Source: Thioalkalivibrio halophilus (GTDB lineage Bacteria > Pseudomonadota > Gammaproteobacteria > Ectothiorhodospirales > Ectothiorhodospiraceae). Taken from it: a stretch of 64,000 nt of DNA. Where the stretch lies: the NCBI RefSeq assembly GCF_001995255.1, contig NZ_MUZR01000008.1:62001-126000 (forward strand). Reading direction: 5' to 3'. A program made the translations under genes and the position numbers. Below, piece by piece: positions 58,520 through 64,000 of this stretch. Under the pieces are notes generated by a model. That model was given only the letters and a program-made list of their open reading frames with translations, had not been told where the DNA came from and did not search any database. Numbering within the stretch: the stretch's first letter is position 1; the number at the start of each line of letters is the position of its first letter.

Positions 58520-58553
58520 ACGACCCGGGCGCAGGCAGCCAGTGGAGATACAG

Positions 58554-58624
58554 CCTGTGGGAGGCCAGCCCCCTGGCCGATCGGCCATGCCTGATCGCGC
58601 AGAGGGCTGCGCTCCCACCACAGG
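58554..58624 (+). repeat. REP-like paired palindromes (BIME) in the icd-clpS gap
   Basis: Outer arms CCTGTGGGAG and CTCCCACCACAGG face each other. Inside are two hairpins, GGCCAG-CCCC-CTGGCC (58563-58578) and GCGCAG-AGGG-CTGCGC (58597-58612), in opposite orientation. The stems differ from those at 6.4 and 7.8 kb while the CTCC(C)ACA flank is shared. The rest of the 229-bp gap (58520-58748) holds nothing else I recognise. Confidence 0.7.
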
Positions 58625-58748
58625 CGGGCTGGCCTCCCGCGCCATGCGGACACTTGGCAAGCGCCGGGAACCGTTCGATGATGTCAGGACTCTACAGAAA
58701 TGAACACGCGGTGCCCGAGGGCGCCACGAGTGCGAGCTGGACCGAAAG

Positions 58749-59075
58749 ATGAGTGACGATAAGCCCCGCCAACCCGATCACGACGATTCCGTTGCGGTCG
58801 ATGAATCGAGGCCGGAACTCAAGCCGCCACGGCAGTACAAGGTCGTGTTGAACAACGACGACTACACGCCGATGGAATTCGTGGTGGAGGTCCTGGAGAC
58901 CTTCTTCGGCATGGATCGCGAGAAGGCCACCCGGGTGATGCTGCAGGTGCATACCCGGGGCAAGGGCGTGTGCGGCATCTACACTCGAGATGTCGCCGAG
59001 ACCAAGGTGGCCCAGGTGAATGAATACGCCCGGAGCCATCAGCACCCACTGCTATGCTCGATGGAGGAGGCCTGA
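58749..59075 (+). CDS. clpS: ATP-dependent Clp protease adaptor ClpS
   Basis: A 108-aa N-end-rule adaptor that delivers substrates to ClpAP. The conserved core is [27 protein letters not shown], with the substrate-pocket Asn-Asp-Asp, then [24 protein letters not shown]. It is encoded five bases before clpA, the standard pair. Confidence 0.96.
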   Translation: MSDDKPRQPDHDDSVAVDESRPELKPPRQYKVVLNNDDYTPMEFVVEVLETFFGMDREKATRVMLQVHTRGKGVCGIYTRDVAETKVAQVNEYARSHQHPLLCSMEEA

Positions 59076-59080
59076 CCCCC

Positions 59081-61357
59081 ATGCTCGACAAGGAACTCGA
59101 ATTCAGTCTGAACCTGGTCTTCAAGGAGGCCCGCGAGAAACGCCACGAGTTCGTGACCGTGGAGCACTTGCTGATGGCCCTGGCCCAGAACCCCAGTGCA
59201 GCCACCGTACTGCGTGCCTGCGGTGCGGATCTTGACCGGATCCGCGACGAACTGGAGGCCTACATCGACGAAAACACCCCGCGGATCCCGCCGAACGACA
59301 CGCGCGAGACCCAGCCGACCCTCGGTTTTCAGCGGGTCCTGCAGCGCGCGGTGTTCCACGTGCAGTCCAGTGGTCGCAAGGAGGTCTCCGGGGCCAACGT
59401 CCTGGTGGCGCTGTTCGGCGAGCAGGACAGTCAGGCGCTGTACGTGCTGGGCCAGCAGAACATCTCGCGTCTGGACGTGGTCAACTTCATTTCCCACGGT
59501 ATCTCGAAGGTCGGCGAGGACGAGCTCGGCCAGATTCACCAGGAGCAGGCGGAGGAATCCTCCGAGCAGCAGGGCGAGACGGTGACCGAAGAAAAGACCA
59601 ACGCGCTGCAGCTGTACGCGACCAACCTCAACGAGAAGGCGCGCAATGACGAGATCGACCCGCTGATCGGGCGGGACCACGAGATCGAGCGCACCATCCA
59701 GATCCTCTGCCGGCGGCGCAAGAACAACCCGCTGCTGGTGGGCGAGGCCGGGGTCGGCAAGACCGCGATCGCCGAGGGGCTGGCGCGGCGTGTGGTCGAT
59801 GGCCAGGTGCCGGAAGCGATCGAGGAAGCCACGGTCTATGCCCTGGACCTGGGCGCGCTGGTGGCCGGAACCAAGTATCGCGGCGACTTCGAAAAACGCC
59901 TGAAAGGGGTGCTCGCCCAGCTCAAGAAGGAACCCGCCGCGGTCCTGTTCATCGACGAGATCCATACCATCATCGGGGCCGGTGCCGCGTCCGGCGGGGT
60001 AATGGATGCCTCGAACCTGATCAAGCCGATGCTGGCCTCCGGTGAGCTCAAGTGCATCGGTTCGACCACCTATCAGGAGTATCGCGGGATCTTCGAAAAG
60101 GACCGCGCACTGGCGCGGCGTTTCCAGAAGATCGAGGTACCCGAGCCCACGGTGGATGAAACCTATCAGATCCTGCGAGGGCTCAAGTCGCGTTTCGAGT
60201 CGCACCACAACGTGCGCTTTACCAAGCCGGCGCTGCAGGCTGCGGCGGAGCTGTCGGACCGCTACATCACCGATCGCTTCCTGCCGGACAAGGCGATCGA
60301 CCTGATCGACGAGGCCGGTGCCAGTCGCCAGCTGCTGCCGGTGAGCCAGCGCAAGAAGACCATCGGCGTGCAGGACATCGAGAACATCGTGGCCAAGATC
60401 GCGCGCATCCCGCCGAAATCGGTGTCCAGCACCGACAAGGAGACCCTGCGCAACCTGGAACGCAACCTGAAGATGACGGTGTTCGGTCAGGACGAGGCGA
60501 TCGGCACCCTGAGCACGGCCATCAAGATGTCGCGTTCCGGCCTGGGTGATCAGGACAAGCCGATCGGTTCCTTCCTGTTCGCCGGTCCGACCGGTGTCGG
60601 CAAGACCGAGGTCACGCGTCAGCTGGCCCAGCAGATGGGCATCCATCTGGCACGCTTCGACATGTCCGAATACATGGAGCGCCACACGGTCTCGCGCCTG
60701 ATCGGTGCCCCGCCGGGTTATGTCGGCTACGACGAGGGCGGCCTGCTTACGGACGCGATCCTCAAGCATCCGCATTCGGTGCTGTTGCTGGACGAGATCG
60801 AAAAGGCGCACCCGGACGTGTTCAACGTGCTGCTGCAGGTGATGGACCACGGCACGCTGACCGACGCCAACGGGCGGGAAGTGGATTTCCGCAACGTGAT
60901 CCTGGTGATGACCACCAACGCCGGTGCCGAAGCGGCTTCGCGGCCGTCGGTGGGCTTCACGCGCAAGGATCACTCCACCGACGCGATGGAGGCCATCAAG
61001 CGGACGTTCACCCCGGAATTCCGCAACCGTCTGGATGCCACCATCCAGTTCGGCCCGCTGGACGAGGCGACCATCCTGAACGTGGTCGACAAGTTCCTCA
61101 CCCAGCTCCAGGCCCAGCTGGACGAGAAGAAGGTGACCCTGACGGTGGAATCCGAGGCGCGCGCCTGGCTGGCCGAGCACGGCTACGACGCGCAGATGGG
61201 TGCGCGGCCGATGGGGCGGACCATCCAGGAGCACATCAAGAAGCCGCTGGCGGACGAACTCCTGTTCGGCAAGCTGGCGCAGGGTGGCGAAGTGACCGTG
61301 CGCCTGGGCGAGGACGGTCTCGAGCTGGATATCCACGAACCCGCCGTCTCTTCCTGA
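59081..61357 (+). CDS. clpA: ATP-dependent Clp protease ATP-binding subunit ClpA
   Basis: A 758-aa AAA+ unfoldase, the exact length of E. coli ClpA. The Clp N-domain binds ClpS (MLDKELEFSLNLVFKEAREKRHEFVTVEHLL). D1 has Walker A GEAGVGKTA and Walker B AVLFIDEIHT; D2 has GPTGVGKTE and LLLDEIEKAHPD. The ATG at 59081 is favoured over one 27 bases upstream because it matches the family N-terminus. Followed by two hairpins that end the clpSA transcript. Confidence 0.97.
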   Translation: MLDKELEFSLNLVFKEAREKRHEFVTVEHLLMALAQNPSAATVLRACGADLDRIRDELEAYIDENTPRIPPNDTRETQPTLGFQRVLQRAVFHVQSSGRKEVSGANVLVALFGEQDSQALYVLGQQNISRLDVVNFISHGISKVGEDELGQIHQEQAEESSEQQGETVTEEKTNALQLYATNLNEKARNDEIDPLIGRDHEIERTIQILCRRRKNNPLLVGEAGVGKTAIAEGLARRVVDGQVPEAIEEATVYALDLGALVAGTKYRGDFEKRLKGVLAQLKKEPAAVLFIDEIHTIIGAGAASGGVMDASNLIKPMLASGELKCIGSTTYQEYRGIFEKDRALARRFQKIEVPEPTVDETYQILRGLKSRFESHHNVRFTKPALQAAAELSDRYITDRFLPDKAIDLIDEAGASRQLLPVSQRKKTIGVQDIENIVAKIARIPPKSVSSTDKETLRNLERNLKMTVFGQDEAIGTLSTAIKMSRSGLGDQDKPIGSFLFAGPTGVGKTEVTRQLAQQMGIHLARFDMSEYMERHTVSRLIGAPPGYVGYDEGGLLTDAILKHPHSVLLLDEIEKAHPDVFNVLLQVMDHGTLTDANGREVDFRNVILVMTTNAGAEAASRPSVGFTRKDHSTDAMEAIKRTFTPEFRNRLDATIQFGPLDEATILNVVDKFLTQLQAQLDEKKVTLTVESEARAWLAEHGYDAQMGARPMGRTIQEHIKKPLADELLFGKLAQGGEVTVRLGEDGLELDIHEPAVSS

Positions 61358-61370
61358 TCCGACCACGAAC

Positions 61371-61396
61371 GGGACACCACGAGCCTGTGGTGTCCC
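61371..61396 (+). terminator. Perfect hairpin just downstream of clpA
   Basis: GGGACACCAC-GAGCCT-GTGGTGTCCC is a 10-pair perfect stem. There is no T-tract after it; it stands five bases upstream of the true terminator hairpin and may protect the clpA mRNA 3' end. Confidence 0.5.
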
Positions 61397-61401
61397 TCAC
61401 G

Positions 61402-61438
61402 AAAAAGGCCGGCACCCTTCGGGGGCGCCGGCCTTTTG
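61402..61438. terminator. Bidirectional intrinsic terminator between clpA and infA
   Basis: AAAAGGCCGGC...GCCGGCCTTTT forms an 11-pair stem around CACCCTTCGGGGGC. T-tracts follow on both strands (TTTT on plus, TTTTTC on minus). It serves the convergent clpA and infA transcripts. Confidence 0.88.
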
Positions 61439-61462
61439 CATGCCGGGGAGACTGTGGCGCGC

Positions 61463-61681
61463 TTACTTGTTGCGGTAGACGATGCGACCCTTGCTCAGGT
61501 CGTAGGGCGTCATCTGCACGATGACCTTGTCGCCGCGCAGGATCCGGATATAGTGCTTGCGCATCTTCCCGGAGATGTGCGCGGTGACCGTGTGCCCGTT
61601 CTCGAGCTCCACCCGGAAGGTGGTGTTGGGGAGCGTCTCGACGACGGTTCCTTCGAGCTCGATTTCGTCTTCCTTCGCCAT
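61463..61681 (-). CDS. infA: Translation initiation factor IF-1
   Basis: A 72-aa OB-fold protein that binds the 30S A-site with IF-2 and IF-3. The sequence [20 protein letters not shown] and [20 protein letters not shown], ending [10 protein letters not shown], is near-identical to gammaproteobacterial IF-1. GAGGAA precedes the ATG. Its place after clpA on the opposite strand is conserved in Pseudomonas and E. coli. Confidence 0.98.
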   Translation of the reverse strand: MAKEDEIELEGTVVETLPNTTFRVELENGHTVTAHISGKMRKHYIRILRGDKVIVQMTPYDLSKGRIVYRNK

Positions 61682-61714
61682 GCAGTTCCTCGCGTAATGA
61701 ATCAGGGTTGCGAC

Positions 61715-61742
61715 ATTATGCGGATGCATGGATGGAACTCAA
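61715..61742 (-). promoter_or_regulatory. Promoter of infA
   Basis: On the minus strand TTGAGT (61742-61737) and CATAAT (61720-61715) are 16 bases apart, with the infA ATG 33 bases downstream. Confidence 0.65.
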
Positions 61743-61796
61743 GGGAAACTCCCGGTTTTTCGTTCGATGGACACGAAACCGGTCGCGTTTCGGGGT

Positions 61797-61825
61797 TTGC
61801 CGGGGCCGGCATCAGCGCCTAAACT
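61797..61825 (+). promoter_or_regulatory. Promoter of fabD
   Basis: TTGCCG (61797-61802) and TAAACT (61820-61825) are 17 bases apart. The start would be about 61832, 33 bases before the fabD ATG. It suits the fact that fabD is detached from plsX-fabH here and needs its own promoter. Confidence 0.55.
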
Positions 61826-61864
61826 ACGCCCGCTTTCTCATCCAGTGAATTTCGGACACGAACC

Positions 61865-62809
61865 ATGACAGTTTCCTGGGCAGCGGTTTTTCCGGGACAG
61901 GGGTCCCAGTCGGTGGGCATGCTCGCCGATGTCGGTGATGAATTCGCCGTGGTACGCGATACCTTTCAGGAAGCCTCGGACTGCCTGGACGCCGACCTGT
62001 GGAGCCTGGTTCAGCACGGACCGGCGGAACAGCTTGACGAGACCCGCTGGACCCAGCCCGTGATGCTGGCGGCTGGCGTGGCCTGCTGGCGGATGCTGCG
62101 TGAACAGGGGGTTCCGGAGCCCATGGCGGTGGCCGGACACAGCCTGGGCGAATACAGCGCCCTGGTGGCGGCCGGGGCCCTGCGGTTTCCGGATGCCGTT
62201 AGTCTGGTCGCGGAGCGCGCCCGGGCCATGCAGGAGGCCGTGCCCGCAGGCGAGGGGGGCATGGCCGCGATCCTTGGCCTGGAGGATGCCGACGTGATCG
62301 CCCTGTGCGAGGCACAGGCCGAGGGCGACACCCTGGAGGCAGTGAACTTCAATGCACCGGGACAGGTGGTGATCGCCGGCACGGCCGGGGCCGTGGACCG
62401 CGCGGTGTCGGCGGCTCGCGATGCGGGCGCCAAACGGGCGCTGAAGCTGCCGGTGTCGGTCCCTTCCCACTGTGCGTTGATGCGCCCGGCGGCCGAACGT
62501 CTGCAGGCGGCGCTGGACACCGCCGAATTCCGTGCCCCGCAGATTCCCGTGTGGCAGAACGCGACCGCCGCACCGGCGAGCGACGTGGACAGCCTGAAGA
62601 CCCGACTGGCGGAGCAGCTCTACCGCCCGGTCCGCTGGGTCGAAACCGTTCAGGGGCTGCGCGATGCCGGCGCCGGGGTGCAGGTGGAATGTGGCCCCGG
62701 TCGGGTGCTGACCGGGCTGGCGAAACGCATCGACCGTTCGATTGATCATCCGGACGTGGCCGATCGGGCCACCCTGGAAAGCGTCCGTGACCGGCTGACC
62801 GCCGGCTGA
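61865..62809 (+). CDS. fabD: Malonyl-CoA:ACP transacylase FabD
   Basis: A 314-aa enzyme that moves malonyl from CoA to ACP. The N-terminus is WAAVFPGQGSQSVGML, the nucleophile Ser93 is in AGHSLGEYSAL, and the catalytic His is in LPVSVPSHCALM. All family residues are present. It starts a fabD-fabG-acpP block whose usual upstream partners plsX-fabH lie 41 kb away on the same strand. Confidence 0.97.
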   Translation: MTVSWAAVFPGQGSQSVGMLADVGDEFAVVRDTFQEASDCLDADLWSLVQHGPAEQLDETRWTQPVMLAAGVACWRMLREQGVPEPMAVAGHSLGEYSALVAAGALRFPDAVSLVAERARAMQEAVPAGEGGMAAILGLEDADVIALCEAQAEGDTLEAVNFNAPGQVVIAGTAGAVDRAVSAARDAGAKRALKLPVSVPSHCALMRPAAERLQAALDTAEFRAPQIPVWQNATAAPASDVDSLKTRLAEQLYRPVRWVETVQGLRDAGAGVQVECGPGRVLTGLAKRIDRSIDHPDVADRATLESVRDRLTAG

Positions 62810-62840
62810 CGCCCATTTCCCAACAGCAAGGAAACCGTTG

Positions 62841-63578
62841 ATGTCGGAAAACCAACGAATCGCTCTCGTGACCGGGGCGAGCCGCGGCATTGGCGCGGCC
62901 ATCGCCCGCCGTCTGGCGGAACAGGGCATGCAGGTGGTGGGCACCGCCACCAGCGACGCCGGCGCCGGCCGGATCTCGGAGGCCCTGGCCCCCTGGGGCG
63001 GCCGCGGTGTCGCCATGGACGTCACCGATGCCGAATCGGTCAGGACCGCGCTGGAGGACATTCAGGCGACCGAGGGCGGCATCGAGGTGCTGGTGAACAA
63101 CGCGGGCATCACCCGCGACAACCTTTTTATGCGCCTGAAGGACGAGGACTGGGATGCGGTGATCGACACCAATCTGACCGCGGCCGCTCGACTCACGCAG
63201 AAGGTCATCAAGGGCATGATGAAGGCCCGCCGCGGGCGGGTTGTGCTGATCGGCTCGGTGGTCGGGACGGCCGGGAATGCGGGACAGACCAACTACGCCG
63301 CCGCCAAGGCCGGGCTGGCCGGCTTCGCCCGCTCCCTGGCGCGCGAGGTGGGCGCCCGCAATATCACGGTCAACACGGTGGCCCCCGGATTCATCGACAC
63401 TGACATGACGCGCGAGCTGGACGAGGCGACGCGCGAACGGCTGCTGGGCGAGATCCCGCTGGGCCGTCTGGGTGACGCCGAGGAAGTGGCGGCGGCGGTG
63501 GGCTTTCTGGCGTCCGACGAGGCCGGTTACATTACCGGCGAGACCCTGCACGTCAACGGCGGCATGTTCATGCACTGA
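62841..63578 (+). CDS. fabG: 3-oxoacyl-ACP reductase FabG
   Basis: A 245-aa short-chain dehydrogenase reducing 3-oxoacyl-ACP with NADPH. Motifs are TGASRGIGAAIARRL, NNAGIT, the catalytic Ser in LIGSVVGTAGNAGQ, and YAAAKAGLAGF (YxxxK). The C-terminal GETLHVNGGMFMH is diagnostic. The ATG at 62841 has AAGGA eight bases upstream; a TTG directly before it is not needed. Confidence 0.97.
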   Translation: MSENQRIALVTGASRGIGAAIARRLAEQGMQVVGTATSDAGAGRISEALAPWGGRGVAMDVTDAESVRTALEDIQATEGGIEVLVNNAGITRDNLFMRLKDEDWDAVIDTNLTAAARLTQKVIKGMMKARRGRVVLIGSVVGTAGNAGQTNYAAAKAGLAGFARSLAREVGARNITVNTVAPGFIDTDMTRELDEATRERLLGEIPLGRLGDAEEVAAAVGFLASDEAGYITGETLHVNGGMFMH

Positions 63579-63705
63579 TTCATGCACTGAGCCGCGGGCC
63601 CGTTACGCGGAGTCCTCCGCCGGGGTTGTGGATCACGGCGGTGCTTTTCAATAGAATGGCGGACCTTTACCGGACCCGCCTCATATCCAAGGGGATGTTT
63701 CAACC

Positions 63706-63945
63706 ATGAGCAGCATTGAAGAACGCGTCAAGAAAATCGTTGTCGAGCAGCTGGGAGTCAAGGAAGAGGATGTCACGAACGCCGCCGCTTTCGTCGACGA
63801 TCTGGGCGCGGATTCGCTTGACACCGTCGAACTCGTGATGGCGCTCGAGGAGGAATTCGAAACGGAAATCCCCGACGAGCAGGCCGAAAAGATCACCACC
63901 GTGCAGCAGGCGATCGACTACATCAACGAGCACGCCAAGGACTGA
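63706..63945 (+). CDS. acpP: Acyl carrier protein
   Basis: A 79-aa acidic four-helix carrier. The phosphopantetheine Ser37 is in [27 protein letters not shown] lies upstream of the ATG. A TAGAAT hexamer at 63652-63657 may be a -10 for a separate acpP promoter, in line with its usual high expression, but no good -35 is visible. fabF would be expected next, beyond the window. Confidence 0.98.
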   Translation: MSSIEERVKKIVVEQLGVKEEDVTNAAAFVDDLGADSLDTVELVMALEEEFETEIPDEQAEKITTVQQAIDYINEHAKD

Positions 63946-63964
63946 TCGGGTCCATGGTCGCGGC

Positions 63965-63995
63965 GAGGGGCGCGCCAACACGGCGCGTCCCCCTC
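63965..63995 (+). terminator. GC-rich hairpin after acpP
   Basis: GAGGGGCGCGCC-AACAC-GGCGCGTCCCCCTC forms a long stem with one mismatch. The window ends five bases later, so a T-tract cannot be judged. It would terminate or attenuate acpP transcription ahead of the next gene. Confidence 0.5.
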
Positions 63996-64000
63996 TTCGC

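Noticed and set aside
59039-61366. Minus-strand frame of nearly full clpA length
   Set aside because: Antisense to clpA, whose AAA+ motifs are complete. The open frame results from codon bias on the coding strand.

Overview
This is about 64 kb of a high-GC gammaproteobacterial chromosome that is dense in core genes. The evidence is the PgsA-tRNA and HflD-MnmA-NudJ-Icd-ClpS-ClpA-InfA synteny, a split YceD-RpmF-PlsX-FabH / FabD-FabG-AcpP fatty-acid cluster, a two-subunit pyruvate carboxylase, and a LexA with an E. coli-type SOS box. Composition, acidic proteins and Pseudomonas-style REP hairpins fit an Ectothiorhodospiraceae/Chromatiales-like bacterium, but the genus is a guess. I see no prophage, CRISPR array, toxin-antitoxin pair or defence island.

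Layout. 0-4.5 kb: lexA (cut by the left edge) with its SOS box, an FKBP-rhodanese fusion coupled to an S10 peptidase, and a PAS chemoreceptor. 4.5-13.6 kb: a NodIJ-like ABC exporter, a non-canonical NRAMP-family transporter, a thioredoxin-CcdA-like membrane fusion, a DMT permease, a beta-hydroxyacid dehydrogenase, MltF and an AurF-like diiron protein. 13.6-17.6 kb: pycA (frameshifted)-pycB-yceF. 17.6-24.5 kb: a strong promoter, then yceD-rpmF-plsX-fabH, a CYTH protein, a family-5 uracil-DNA glycosylase, uvrC-pgsA, tRNA-Gly and tRNA-Cys. 24.6-35.2 kb: a chemoreceptor with a periplasmic CxxCH motif, an Ala/Gln-rich orphan, a HI0933-like flavoprotein, a MotAB-like stator pair, LemA plus M48 protease, tRNA-Leu(UAA) and a CHASE-PAS-GGDEF cyclase. 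35.17-35.32 kb: a 145-bp MITE-like element inserted at TTAA exactly between two converging genes. 35.3-48.9 kb: mnmC, an M23 peptidase, a YadGH-like ABC exporter, an M17 aminopeptidase, glutamate dehydrogenase, dusA, roxA, purB and fumC. 48.9-52.1 kb: an overlapping c-di-GMP/HDOD operon. 52.1-61.7 kb: acnA, hflD-mnmA-nudJ, icd, clpS-clpA and infA. 61.8-64 kb: fabD-fabG-acpP.

The genes group into central carbon metabolism (acnA, icd, fumC, pyruvate carboxylase, glutamate dehydrogenase), phospholipid and fatty-acid synthesis (plsX, fabH, fabD, fabG, acpP, pgsA), tRNA wobble and dihydrouridine modification (mnmA, mnmC, dusA), DNA repair (lexA, uvrC, uracil glycosylase), and signalling or motility (two chemoreceptors, two GGDEF proteins, HDOD, MotAB-like). 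The best leads are the TTAA-bounded MITE, the pycA frameshift that looks like an 8-bp slippage deletion, the heme-type chemoreceptor, the NRAMP protein without the usual metal ligands, and the 41-kb split of the fatty-acid cluster.
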